From contig CAMTPC010000002.1 in NCBI GenBank assembly GCA_947074295.1, positions 1 to 64,000 of the forward strand: a DNA stretch of 64,000 nt, written 5' to 3'. Source of the stretch: an uncultured Bacteroides sp. Lineage in GTDB: Bacteria > Bacteroidota > Bacteroidia > Bacteroidales > Bacteroidaceae. Positions 41,350 to 51,349 of this stretch are shown piece after piece (the stretch's first letter is position 1; each line of letters begins with the position of its first letter). The position numbers were made by a program, and so were the translations under genes. Under the pieces are notes generated by a model. That model was not told the DNA's origin. It did no database searches and saw only the letters and a list, made by a program, of their open reading frames with translations.

Positions 41350-41973
41350 ATGCTGCGAATAGAAGAAGCAAGTATTACATTTGGCGACAAGACGCTTTTC
41401 TCAGGGTTAAATCTTCATCTCCACAGTGGAGAGTTGGCTTGTATTCAAGGTGAATCTGGCAAAGGTAAAACATCATTACTTAATGCTATTATGGGTTTTG
41501 TACCCTTAAGTAATGGGCGTATCATTGTCGATGGAATCGAACTGGACCGTTATACTATCGATGCCATTCGTCGTCATATAGCTTGGATACCACAAGAATT
41601 GGCATTGCCCTCTGAAACAGTGCGCGAAATGGTCCGTTTACCTTTTGAGCTTAAGACTAATCGGAGCACTGTTTTTTCTGAGCGACGCTTGTTTGACTAT
41701 TTTGAATCCCTAGGGTTGCTCAACGAGCTCTACACCAAACGGGTTAATGAAATATCAGGTGGACAGAGACAACGCATTATGATAGCAGTTGCTGGTCTTT
41801 TGGGAAAAAAAATTATTGTGGTCGATGAACCCACTTCAGCCCTCGATGAAGGTTCTGCCGAGCGTGTACTCGACTTTTTCCTAAATAGAGCTGCCGAAGG
41901 AACAACTATCCTCAGTGTCTCACACGATCGGAAGTTTGCGGCAGGTTGCCATCGTCTCATCGAATTATCTTAA
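41350..41973 (+). CDS. ABC transporter ATP-binding protein (FetA/YbbL-like)
   Basis: Walker A GESGKGKTSLL, ISGGQRQRIMIA, VDEPTSALDEGS; ORF opens at 41293, internal ATG 41350 likely. Confidence 0.85.
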   Translation: MLRIEEASITFGDKTLFSGLNLHLHSGELACIQGESGKGKTSLLNAIMGFVPLSNGRIIVDGIELDRYTIDAIRRHIAWIPQELALPSETVREMVRLPFELKTNRSTVFSERRLFDYFESLGLLNELYTKRVNEISGGQRQRIMIAVAGLLGKKIIVVDEPTSALDEGSAERVLDFFLNRAAEGTTILSVSHDRKFAAGCHRLIELS

Positions 41974-41994
41974 TCAGTAAAATATACGAATGCC

Positions 41995-42783
41995 ATGGAA
42001 ACAATTGATATTTCCTATCTTCATCTTTTTATTGGGCTTCTGCTATTAGCTATTCCTGTTTTTTATTTGCATAAGTTCAAGACCGGTTTAGTCAAAGCTA
42101 CTCTAATAGGTACAGCAAGAATGATTGTCCAACTCTTTTTGATAGGCATGTATCTCAAATATCTTTTCTTGTGGGATAATCCTTGGATTAATTTCCTATG
42201 GGTAATCATAATGGTGTTTGTAGCCGCTCAAACTGCCCTTGTACGCACCGGATTGAAGCGCCGCATTCTATTTATACCTATGGCTGTGGGTTTTCTTTGC
42301 AGCGCTGTGGTTGTGGGCTTATATTTTATGGGAGTAGTACTCAGGTTAGATAATATTTTCGATGCACAATATTTCATACCAATCTTTGGGATTCTAATGG
42401 GTAATATGCTTTCCAGCAATGTTGTCGCATTGAATATTTATTATAGCCGTCTCAAGCGCGAAGAACAACTCTATCGCTACTTATTAGGCAATGGTGCCAC
42501 ACGCCAAGAAGCCCTTGCACCGTTTGTACGCGAGGCGATTGTCAAATCATTCAGCCCTTTGATTGCTAATATTGCAGTGATGGGTTTAGTAGCTCTTCCC
42601 GGGACCATGATAGGGCAGATATTAGGTGGCAGTACTCCCAATGTAGCCATCAAATACCAGATGATGATAATGGTCATCACTTTCGCCGCTTCCATGTTAT
42701 CGCTTATGATAACGCTTTCGCTTTCTTCCCGTAAATCTTTCGATGCTTACGGTAAACTATTACCTGTAATGATTGAAAAATGA
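41995..42783 (+). CDS. ABC transporter permease (FetB/YbbM-like)
   Basis: Multi-TM; RLKREEQLYRYLLGNGATRQEALAPFVREAIVKSFSPLIANIAVMGLVALPGTMIGQILGGS. Confidence 0.88.
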   Translation: METIDISYLHLFIGLLLLAIPVFYLHKFKTGLVKATLIGTARMIVQLFLIGMYLKYLFLWDNPWINFLWVIIMVFVAAQTALVRTGLKRRILFIPMAVGFLCSAVVVGLYFMGVVLRLDNIFDAQYFIPIFGILMGNMLSSNVVALNIYYSRLKREEQLYRYLLGNGATRQEALAPFVREAIVKSFSPLIANIAVMGLVALPGTMIGQILGGSTPNVAIKYQMMIMVITFAASMLSLMITLSLSSRKSFDAYGKLLPVMIEK

Positions 42784-43067
42784 AAATTCAATTGATAGAT
42801 TCGCTACACCATGAAATAGCAAAACTCAAGTTTCCTGGTTTTTTTGTTGTGTCACTTTGCCGTAAGGTAGGTGAGGAGCTTCCGACAGACATTACACTTT
42901 TTCTACAGAACAAACATCTTTTGATTCAGCAAGGTTGTACTGGGCGGCGTTTTGTCTACCGGAATGATGGCTGGTATGTGTTTTTCACATTTTATCCCAC
43001 AGATGAATTGGTGGATGAGAAGTATGCTATGAAAAACATGCCATTGAATCTCGAGTTTTATTATTAA
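42780..43067 (+). CDS. Small uncharacterised protein coupled to the FetAB-like genes
   Basis: 95 aa; ATGA overlap with the permease stop. Confidence 0.6.
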   Translation: MKIQLIDSLHHEIAKLKFPGFFVVSLCRKVGEELPTDITLFLQNKHLLIQQGCTGRRFVYRNDGWYVFFTFYPTDELVDEKYAMKNMPLNLEFYY

Positions 43068-43091
43068 TAGAGATGCTCCTATTATTTTATT

Positions 43092-45002
43092 TTAAAGAAC
43101 AATCCATACTTGATTAGTATCATGTCTATATTCGCCACCGAAGTGACTTAAAAACAAATGATTGATGCTATGAATGATGGAAATGTTTTGTTGATAAGTG
43201 GGGTTTAATAGCCCATTGTTTTTGATAAATATCTCGACTCTACCATCGCGATTTCTTAGTGTTATTTTTATAGCATCTTGTTCATTGTTGTTTTGCAATA
43301 AAGTGTCCATCGTTTTTCTTAAAAAATCAGGATCAATCTCTATCTGTTTAGGTTGTTCGTTCCATTCAGAAAAATCTTCAGTAATACATCCTCCCTTCAT
43401 TTTTATGTACGTGGATGATTCTTTGCATATTTGCTCTACGTCTACTTTCTGTTTATTAAATTTCATCATACCCGCTTCTAGTCTCGAAAGATCTAATAAG
43501 TTGGTGACCAAATCTATCAGCTTCTTCGAGTCATTTTTGATTGTATCCGAACACTCAATGATATCTTCTTGTGGTAGTTGATTCGTATCTACTAAACGTG
43601 CAGAGAGGTCAATCATTTTATTAAGCGGCACTTTAATCTCTTGCGTGATGTTTTGTAGGAACTTCTCCTTTAGGCGATTATCAGCTTCTACATTCTCTAG
43701 AGCTTGTCTTGTATCTCTTTCAGCTTTTTCTAGAATTCTGCGTGTTCGAATCTGTTGGATTAGGATGTATGTGCTTATACTAAGAAGTGCTAGAATAATT
43801 AATGAAAAAAGCAGACCAGTATAAAGCTTTCTTCTTTCATTCTTTAGAATCTCTGATTTAATCTTATGATTCATCTGATAGATCTGTTCATTATTGGCCA
43901 TTACAGCTTTGTTAATTGAATCAGTACGCATTACTGACTGTTTAAGAGTTTGTGCTGCATCTTCCGCACGATTCATTAACAGGAATATCATAGCCTTTCT
44001 ATTTAATATGCCATTCTCAAATTTAGGCATTCTTTGGTTGCTAAGTATTAAAGAAGAATCCATATAACATATACTTTTCTCATACTCCTTTATCAGTTCA
44101 TAGTAGCAGCCTTTCATATAATTAATTGAACTTTTCAAGAAGAACGGCGTATTTCCCATATTATAAGTTTCTGCTATTTTAAGGTGTTTCAGCATATTTT
44201 CTGCATCTTCCATATAGAAATATAATAAGCAATAATTCATTTCAAGATCGAAATAATGGTTGTTATAGGCGCTTATTCTTTCGCGATCTGCCGATGATAC
44301 TATATTCAGATAATGCAAATATTTATGAGCTGACTCAAGAGCTTTTTCATTGTCTTGGATTAGATAGAGTTCAATAAGATTTTTGTGAGCATACATCTTA
44401 TTCCTACTGTTAGCACCTGGCATCTCAACGATATTCTCGTATATTTTTATGGCTTCATTCTTTCTCCAAGCGCTAGTCAGTGTAGCCGCCTTGGATAGTT
44501 GAACCATTATTTTGATTTGATCATTATCTATATTCTGTATCTCTTTCTCTATTTCAGCAATATCCTGCAAATTTCTTTCCATCTGTCCATATATATTCCT
44601 TATTGTTATAAGCTGGTCCCAGACCTTATAATAATAAGTATATAATTTATTCTTGAAACTAGGCCCTTTTATTTTTTCGAGCATACTTTTGAGATTCATC
44701 GTATCACTTTTCATGTAATAATATGCACTCAGATCATATAGAACATCTAATTTCAAGCTATCATTATTGCTTCTGTTAGTATCGTCTAGTGCTTTATAAA
44801 GTAGTTCGGTAATCCATGTTTCATTACGATTATCGATATAACTCTGGTGAGCGAAAACAACCTTCTCTTTCAGACTACCTTGACTTATATAGATATTTAG
44901 AAGCGAATCACGTAGCGAATTATTTTGATCGGCAAAAACATTTATAGATAAGAAACTACTTATTATAAAAGTGAAAAATAAAGATTGACATATTTTTTTC
45001 AT
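43092..45002 (-). CDS. TPR-containing sensor protein with degenerate histidine-kinase core
   Basis: Signal peptide, helical repeats, TM (LYTGLLFSLIILALLSISTYIL), HisKA-like FLQNITQEIKVPLNKMI with His->Gln; no G boxes. Confidence 0.82.
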   Translation of the reverse strand: MKKICQSLFFTFIISSFLSINVFADQNNSLRDSLLNIYISQGSLKEKVVFAHQSYIDNRNETWITELLYKALDDTNRSNNDSLKLDVLYDLSAYYYMKSDTMNLKSMLEKIKGPSFKNKLYTYYYKVWDQLITIRNIYGQMERNLQDIAEIEKEIQNIDNDQIKIMVQLSKAATLTSAWRKNEAIKIYENIVEMPGANSRNKMYAHKNLIELYLIQDNEKALESAHKYLHYLNIVSSADRERISAYNNHYFDLEMNYCLLYFYMEDAENMLKHLKIAETYNMGNTPFFLKSSINYMKGCYYELIKEYEKSICYMDSSLILSNQRMPKFENGILNRKAMIFLLMNRAEDAAQTLKQSVMRTDSINKAVMANNEQIYQMNHKIKSEILKNERRKLYTGLLFSLIILALLSISTYILIQQIRTRRILEKAERDTRQALENVEADNRLKEKFLQNITQEIKVPLNKMIDLSARLVDTNQLPQEDIIECSDTIKNDSKKLIDLVTNLLDLSRLEAGMMKFNKQKVDVEQICKESSTYIKMKGGCITEDFSEWNEQPKQIEIDPDFLRKTMDTLLQNNNEQDAIKITLRNRDGRVEIFIKNNGLLNPTYQQNISIIHSINHLFLSHFGGEYRHDTNQVWIVL

Positions 45003-45020
45003 AATAGCATGAACATTGGA

Positions 45021-46205
45021 TTAGTGATGATTCAGTGGAAGCGTGAATTTAAAACATGCTCCTTGGTTATAATCTTTGTCTATCCAGATTTTACCTCCCA
45101 AGCGTCCTATTATACTTCGACAGATTGGGAGCCCCAGCCCAAACCCCTTTTCTTTATCTTTTCCATTAAATGTTTCAAACCGGTTGAAGATGCTGTCCTG
45201 TTTTTCAGGAGGGATACCGCAACCTGTATCTATCACAGAAAAGCAAATTTCATTCTTTTCAGTAGATGCAATGTTTAGCGTAATACTACCCGTAGGGGTG
45301 AATTTAGTCGCATTCATCAGTAAATTAATCAGAAGTTGCTGTAAGCGCGAGGCATCTGTATTGATGACACATTTTTTGAGCTCGCTATTAAAACATATTT
45401 CTGCGTCTGTATGCTTCACGCCATCTATCGTTTTTAATACGTTGTGGCTAAATGATACTATTTCGCAGGGCTCATATTTAAACTCCATATTTTTCAAATT
45501 CAGGCACGATAAGTCCACTACATCATTAATGAGCTTCAAGAGTAATTCTGAGTTGAGGACGATCAGATCATTTGCTAATTGCCTTGTGTCATCATCTACA
45601 TCGGGGAGTGCCACGATCTCAGAAAAACCAGCTAAAGCATTCAATGGTGTTCTAATTTCATGACTCATATTCGAGATCATCAGACTTTTATTGCGCATAG
45701 ACTGCTCTTCTAATTTTTTGGCAGTTTTTAGTTCTGTTTCTACTTTCCTGATCTTATGATTGCGGTTGTTGATGAATGCCACGATAAATCCCGCACCGAT
45801 CACTAGCGATAAACCAAGTATAATTAGAAGTAACAGGATATGATTGTATTGCTCAGTAGCTTGTAATTGTAATTCGGTGATTGAATATGTCTTTTGTAGG
45901 TCATCAATAACTTTGGAATTGATTATTGTATATTCCTCCTCCAGTTGTTTTGATATATCAATGTAAAGAGAGCAAGCTGCTTCATATTGCTTCGATTCCA
46001 TTAGGATATTAACCGAATCAAATCTGGTGCTGTCTGCGCTGTACTGCGCATGAAGTCGCAATGATATGAAGGTGAGAATAAAATAGAAACAAGTCCTAAC
46101 ATTCACGATTTTTCTTAGAGTATATAGCATATTAGACAATTTCCAGTTAGTAGCATGTATTAGAGATATATAAAAACATTGTAGTAACATGCTTTTATAT
46201 TGCAA
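45021..46205 (-). CDS. Sensor histidine kinase
   Basis: ISNMSHEIRTPLNALAGFSEI, N box LINLLMNATKFTPTG, VIDTGCGIP, GFGLGLPICRSIIGRLGGKIW. Confidence 0.92.
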   Translation of the reverse strand: MQYKSMLLQCFYISLIHATNWKLSNMLYTLRKIVNVRTCFYFILTFISLRLHAQYSADSTRFDSVNILMESKQYEAACSLYIDISKQLEEEYTIINSKVIDDLQKTYSITELQLQATEQYNHILLLLIILGLSLVIGAGFIVAFINNRNHKIRKVETELKTAKKLEEQSMRNKSLMISNMSHEIRTPLNALAGFSEIVALPDVDDDTRQLANDLIVLNSELLLKLINDVVDLSCLNLKNMEFKYEPCEIVSFSHNVLKTIDGVKHTDAEICFNSELKKCVINTDASRLQQLLINLLMNATKFTPTGSITLNIASTEKNEICFSVIDTGCGIPPEKQDSIFNRFETFNGKDKEKGFGLGLPICRSIIGRLGGKIWIDKDYNQGACFKFTLPLNHH

Positions 46206-46399
46206 AAATAATTAAATACCTGACAATTCAATACATTTTCTACTTTAATTCTTAAAATTTATAAATGCGCAGATTGGATAAATAGTGTTTTATTAGTCTG
46301 TATTTCATTATGATAACATAATCTCAACAATTGTAACATATATATTGTTTTATATTCTTAATGCTAGTATATTTGTTATGAATAAAATACTTTAGCTAT

Positions 46400-46407
46400 T
46401 AATTTTG
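46400..46407 (+). promoter_or_regulatory. Bacteroidales -7 box-like element
   Basis: TAATTTTG matches TAnnTTTG. Confidence 0.35.
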
Positions 46408-46415
46408 TACTTGTT

Positions 46416-47003
46416 ATGAAAGATGATATGAAGAAACAAGCTATTCAAAGTTTAGTTAATTCAAGATTCCCTGAGATGAACGAAGAGGGTATTGAGTTAT
46501 TAAATAACTATTTTGTAGAACGAACACTTGGGAAAGGAGAATTCCTTTTAAAAGAGGGAGATGTTGCGACAAGTCTTGTGCTTGTAGGCAAAGGTATGTT
46601 GCGACAGTTTTATTATAAGAACAAGAAGGATGTCACTGAGCATTTTTCGTATGAAGGTTGTGTAGTGATGTGCATTGAAAGTATGCTTAAGCAAGAACCC
46701 AGTAGATTGATAGTGGAGGCACTAGAGCCTTCTGTCATTTACGAATTTTCTTTTAGCCAACTACAAAAGATGGCTGATAATTCAATGGAAATTAATCGTT
46801 TTTATCGCAAGGTTCTTGAGTATTCATTGATCGTGTCGCAAATAAAAGCAGATTCTTGGCGTTTTGAAACAGCGCGCGAGCGTTATAATTTATTGTTGAA
46901 TATGCATCCTGAGATCATCAAGAGAGCGCCATTAGCTCATATTGCATCCTATCTTTTGATGACCCCAGAGACGCTTAGTCGTGTACGTTCTAATATTTTA
47001 TGA
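46416..47003 (+). CDS. Crp/Fnr-family regulator (cyclic-nucleotide-binding-like)
   Basis: LGKGEFLLKEGDVATSLVLVGKGMLRQFYYKNKKDVTEHF…ASYLLMTPETLSRVRS. Confidence 0.85.
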   Translation: MKDDMKKQAIQSLVNSRFPEMNEEGIELLNNYFVERTLGKGEFLLKEGDVATSLVLVGKGMLRQFYYKNKKDVTEHFSYEGCVVMCIESMLKQEPSRLIVEALEPSVIYEFSFSQLQKMADNSMEINRFYRKVLEYSLIVSQIKADSWRFETARERYNLLLNMHPEIIKRAPLAHIASYLLMTPETLSRVRSNIL

Positions 47004-47870
47004 TTTGCGATAAGTCTTTGGCGACATGCCAATGTAATGTTTGAAATATTTGCCAAAGAAAGATTGATTTGCAAAATTCAGGTATTCAGCTATTTGCTGA
47101 ATACTCATGTCTGACGATTTAAGTAAAGCTCGTGCTTCTAATATCACAAAATTGTCAATCCACTCACCAGCAGTTTTTCCACTTACTTCTTTTACTACAC
47201 TCGAGAGATGTTTTGCTGTAAGACAAAGCTTGTCTGCATAAAATGATACGCTACGTTCTTTCTTATAATTCTTCAAGACTTCAAGCATGAATTTCTCATA
47301 TATACTATCTTTCCGCGTTTTATTAGAAATTTCATTTTTCTCTGAATGTTGATCGATAAGATTGAATATGTCGTAGAAAAGAGCAAAAATAAGACCTCTA
47401 GTGATTTCGCGTTTAAATCCTTCTTTGCTGTTTTTCACTTTCCCGCGTATCATTTCGAAATATCTATTTATATCCTCGCTTTCTTGAGTATTCAAAGTTA
47501 CTTTTTGGTCTTTTTTAATGGCAAATAAGAAAGGAAGAAAGTCGCGGGAAGTTTGAAATATTTCTTCCATAAAGTTTGTAGATATCACCATAAAATGACC
47601 AACAAAATCTTCCGACAAAGCCATGCGCTGAAGTATCTGATCAGGGAATGTTATAATGAAAGAATTTTTTTCGAGAAAATAATTCTTAAGATTAACTTCA
47701 ATATTAAAATTACCATTTAGGCAAAATGCTATGACTGTTCCATTAACTCTGCTAGGATAGTTGTTCAAAGGTATAGAATTGACATCATCAAAGATGGCAA
47801 AATCATTTCCAATATAGTCAATCTTGTCATTTATTGGATTAATATCAATACGTGGAATAATATGATCCAT
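46998..47870 (-). CDS. AraC-family transcriptional regulator
   Basis: C-terminal HTH LNFANQSFFGKYFKHYIGMSPKTYRKS. Confidence 0.87.
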   Translation of the reverse strand: MDHIIPRIDINPINDKIDYIGNDFAIFDDVNSIPLNNYPSRVNGTVIAFCLNGNFNIEVNLKNYFLEKNSFIITFPDQILQRMALSEDFVGHFMVISTNFMEEIFQTSRDFLPFLFAIKKDQKVTLNTQESEDINRYFEMIRGKVKNSKEGFKREITRGLIFALFYDIFNLIDQHSEKNEISNKTRKDSIYEKFMLEVLKNYKKERSVSFYADKLCLTAKHLSSVVKEVSGKTAGEWIDNFVILEARALLKSSDMSIQQIAEYLNFANQSFFGKYFKHYIGMSPKTYRKS

Positions 47871-47891
47871 GATATTTAAATTTTGTTACTG

Positions 47892-49040
47892 TTAAAATAT
47901 AATTAAGCCTGCTTCGAAAATAGCACTCTTGTCGTAAGTTAAATTTTTATTATAATATCTACTTATCCCATAACCTGTTGTTGCAAATATACTAAATTTA
48001 GGCGTTATTTCATATTCTAAATTCAATCTTTCTTGTAAAAAATATAAACGTACCGGAAAACCGTTATGTTTATTTTGAAATGATTCCATATGCTGAAAAC
48101 CTATATCTCCACTAATGCTAAGTCCCTTGTAAAGATGAAACCAAATACCTGCTCTATAACTGAATGTGGCTGAAAATTTATCCTGAAAATCAAAATAATA
48201 TGCTCCAGCACTTAAGATTGTGTAAAACATATTATTTTTGAAACGTGCGCCTATGTTGAACTTAGCATTATTTCCCCCATAGGCTAAAAGCTGTACTCGT
48301 GTATTTGGGTTTGCATTGATTAAACCTAGCTGTATACCCTCCATTTCTTCTCTGTAGTAATTGAAGATGCCTAACTGAAGTCCTTGTGCATGAGTAGAAT
48401 AATTGAAAATTCCTATTTGTGCACCCTTCATGGTGGTGCCAACTATATTAGCCAATGGTGAGAATTGTAAACCATAATGATTTTCTCCTGTAAGGTTGAG
48501 TAATCCTGAAATCATTACTCCTTTACTCGATTTTCCCGTGACATTGGACATACCCGAAAATTGGAAGCCATTGACATTGGCTGTACTGAAATTGATGAGA
48601 CCAGCTATGGCGAATAGGTCAGCGTCATCTCCCAAATAGTTGATCATTCCCGATATAGTTCCACCATAAATGCTTCCATTTTGCAGACCTACTAGCCCCG
48701 CAATAGATAGTCCTTTGAGGTTATTATTGTTTACATTGGTGATGCCTGCCAGCTGCAACCCATTTGTAATACTTTTGTTCATGTTGCTGATTCCCGAAAT
48801 CTGTAATCCATTCATCTTATGTTCCATTGTGCTAGCCACGCCATTTAGACTTATGCCATTTATCCCATAAACAGAGGAGTATATACCCACATTGAACCAA
48901 GAATAGTGCTGGGTATTAGTTGGTTGCGTACATACATTTTTCCACAGCGATAGGTTGATACCGCAATGTTTTGTATGTTGACCTGAAACAGCAACGGCAA
49001 CCATCATGATGGTTGCCGTCAGTATAGTTTTTAATCTCAT
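47892..49040 (-). CDS. Repeat-containing surface/secreted protein (LA_2272-like)
   Basis: Signal peptide and ~16-22 aa Gly-rich repeats (NGLQISGISNMN, NGLQLAGITNVN, KGLSIAGLVGLQ…), C-terminal beta-barrel-like region; start chosen at MRLKTILTATIMM. Confidence 0.7.
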   Translation of the reverse strand: MRLKTILTATIMMVAVAVSGQHTKHCGINLSLWKNVCTQPTNTQHYSWFNVGIYSSVYGINGISLNGVASTMEHKMNGLQISGISNMNKSITNGLQLAGITNVNNNNLKGLSIAGLVGLQNGSIYGGTISGMINYLGDDADLFAIAGLINFSTANVNGFQFSGMSNVTGKSSKGVMISGLLNLTGENHYGLQFSPLANIVGTTMKGAQIGIFNYSTHAQGLQLGIFNYYREEMEGIQLGLINANPNTRVQLLAYGGNNAKFNIGARFKNNMFYTILSAGAYYFDFQDKFSATFSYRAGIWFHLYKGLSISGDIGFQHMESFQNKHNGFPVRLYFLQERLNLEYEITPKFSIFATTGYGISRYYNKNLTYDKSAIFEAGLIIF

Positions 49041-49044
49041 TCTA

Positions 49045-50703
49045 TTATCCTTTTGCCTCCTGATACAAGAATCGTTTAATTGACTTCTTAGGAGTCTTCT
49101 CAAATTCTTCAGGATAGACCTTCATTTTCGCTATCTGGCTATAGCCTGGCAGCATTTGATTTAATGCGATGCGGTTTTCTTCCATGATACGATCAATGTC
49201 TTCATTCTTCAGGCCATTGGCAAATATCTCATCGAAGTCAGGATAGACTAGACCCACTAGCTTATTGTTTTGCTGTACGATGATGCTCTCTGCTACATAC
49301 GGTAAGTTGTTCAGTTTATCTTCTATCTCCTCGGGGTAGATATTCTGTCCGCTTGGTCCCAATAGCATATTCTTGCTGCGTCCTTTGATGTACACATTGC
49401 CATCAGCATCCATCAATCCTAAATCGCCTGTATGTAGCCAACCTTCTTCATCCAATACAGCCTCTGTTGCTTCTTCGTTTTTATAATAACCCAACATCAC
49501 ATTAGGTCCACGACAAATAATTTCACCTGGTACATTTTCGGGATCAGAAGACAGAATCTTTACCTCCATACGTGGGGCAGGTTTTCCGCATGATCCTACT
49601 TTGAACTTCTTCCAGTCTTCATAGCAAATAATCGGACCACACTCAGTCATTCCATAACCTACGGTATATGGGAAGTCGATCATTTTCAAGAATTGTTCTA
49701 TTTCCTGATTAAAACCAGCACCTCCAATAATGACTTCTACAAAGTTTCCACCAAAACCTTTGATCATACCCTCACGGATGGTGTTCTTTATTTTGTCATT
49801 GATATAAGGTACTTTCATTAAAAGCTTCATCTTTGGAGTTTCCAGTTTGGGCAACACGCTTTTTTTGATGATTTTTTCGATGATTAATGGAACTGCAACG
49901 ATCAGGTTGGGTTTCACGTCAGCAAAAGCCTGGAAAATGATTTTAGGGCTAGGCATACGTGTCAGAAAGAAAATCTGGCAACCTGCCGAAAACTCATATA
50001 AGAACTCGAAAGCCAGTCCGTACATGTGTGCCATAGGCAACATAGACACCAGTTTGTCTCCGGGCTTCAGATTCAATACCTCGAAGGCAAATTTTGTGTT
50101 CGACCACAAACTACGATAGGGTAGCATTACACCTTTCGAATAGCTGGTAGTACCCGATGTATAGTTGAGCACTGCCAACTCTTCGGGCTCATCTTTATGA
50201 TAGTCTATATGTTCTTTGCGAAAGTTTTTCGGGAATTTCTTACCGAAAAGTTCGTTGAGATGCTCGCGCGCATGACTTAGCTTATCATTGCGAGACACCA
50301 ATAGTGAGAAATCATTTACCAACAGAATACCTTCCAACAGAGGCATTGCTGCTTCGTTGAGTTCTTCCCATACCATATCTCCTACGAAAAGTAGTTTAGC
50401 TTCCGAATGGTTTACGATATTGTGAATATTGTCAGCTTTGAATTCATGCAATATAGGTACAATCACTGCACCATACGTTAGAGTAGCCAAGAAGGTAACG
50501 CCCCAAAGAGAGCTATTACGGCCGCATACTGCAATTTTATCGCCTTTCTGAATGCCGGTTTCCTCGAAAATGATGTGTAGTTTCTCAATTTTACGAGCTA
50601 CGTCTTTGTATTGTAATGTAGCTCCTTTATAATCTGTGAGAGCGTCTAAATCCCAGTTGTTTTTGATGCTATTCTCAATGTAAGCAATAAAACTTTGATT
50701 CAT
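49045..50703 (-). CDS. AMP-dependent synthetase/long-chain acyl-CoA ligase
   Basis: LNYTSGTTSYSKGVMLPYRSL, YGMTECGPIICY, WLHTGDLGLMDADG; start chosen at MNQSFIAYIENS. Confidence 0.93.
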   Translation of the reverse strand: MNQSFIAYIENSIKNNWDLDALTDYKGATLQYKDVARKIEKLHIIFEETGIQKGDKIAVCGRNSSLWGVTFLATLTYGAVIVPILHEFKADNIHNIVNHSEAKLLFVGDMVWEELNEAAMPLLEGILLVNDFSLLVSRNDKLSHAREHLNELFGKKFPKNFRKEHIDYHKDEPEELAVLNYTSGTTSYSKGVMLPYRSLWSNTKFAFEVLNLKPGDKLVSMLPMAHMYGLAFEFLYEFSAGCQIFFLTRMPSPKIIFQAFADVKPNLIVAVPLIIEKIIKKSVLPKLETPKMKLLMKVPYINDKIKNTIREGMIKGFGGNFVEVIIGGAGFNQEIEQFLKMIDFPYTVGYGMTECGPIICYEDWKKFKVGSCGKPAPRMEVKILSSDPENVPGEIICRGPNVMLGYYKNEEATEAVLDEEGWLHTGDLGLMDADGNVYIKGRSKNMLLGPSGQNIYPEEIEDKLNNLPYVAESIIVQQNNKLVGLVYPDFDEIFANGLKNEDIDRIMEENRIALNQMLPGYSQIAKMKVYPEEFEKTPKKSIKRFLYQEAKG

Positions 50704-51349
50704 TATTTTTTGCACATTTAGTTTTGAATTGTGCAAATATAGAGATTATATTGATAACACGAAACATTTTTTTCCCGTGACACGAATGTTTTATAGCAGA
50801 TTTTATATGTTTTTTATAGAAACTGTAATTCCTATACCTTCCACTAATCGTTTATTAACTACTCGCAAAAGCGATGATCCATTCATGTAATTTGGATTTA
50901 TGAAGATCAAAATCATGCCTTATAAATCATGCTTTGTCACTATCCCTTCGCTTATATCTTTTGTTTTTTTAGTCTGCTGACAATCATAAAATAGGGTGCT
51001 TGTTGTGATAGGGTACATGTTTATTTGAATCTCTTCTAGCTATATACTCATTTGTCCTGTTGACCATGGTTGGCCAATGTGCTTGCTAAGGCTGTTTGGT
51101 TGACTGATGACGGGTATTTGATAAATAGTTTGTTGGACGTTTCTAAGATGTTGAATAACAGTGTGATATAAACTTGTGATTGAAGTGCTTGCATTCTCTG
51201 AAACTAAATAGAGTATTCTTTTATCTTTCATTTGGTGAAATCCCACTTTTATAGGATCATCTGTCGATAAAAACGATATCTATGTCGATTTTCTTCTATC
51301 AAAACAATCAAAGATTATAATTTCGCTTCAAATACATAATGAAATTTAA

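Noticed and set aside
45076-45663. 195-codon plus-strand ORF opposite the sensor kinase
   Set aside because: Antisense shadow of a canonical histidine kinase
51040-51246. 68-codon minus-strand ORF upstream of the TonB receptor
   Set aside because: Short, no ribosome-binding context or family recognised; may be chance
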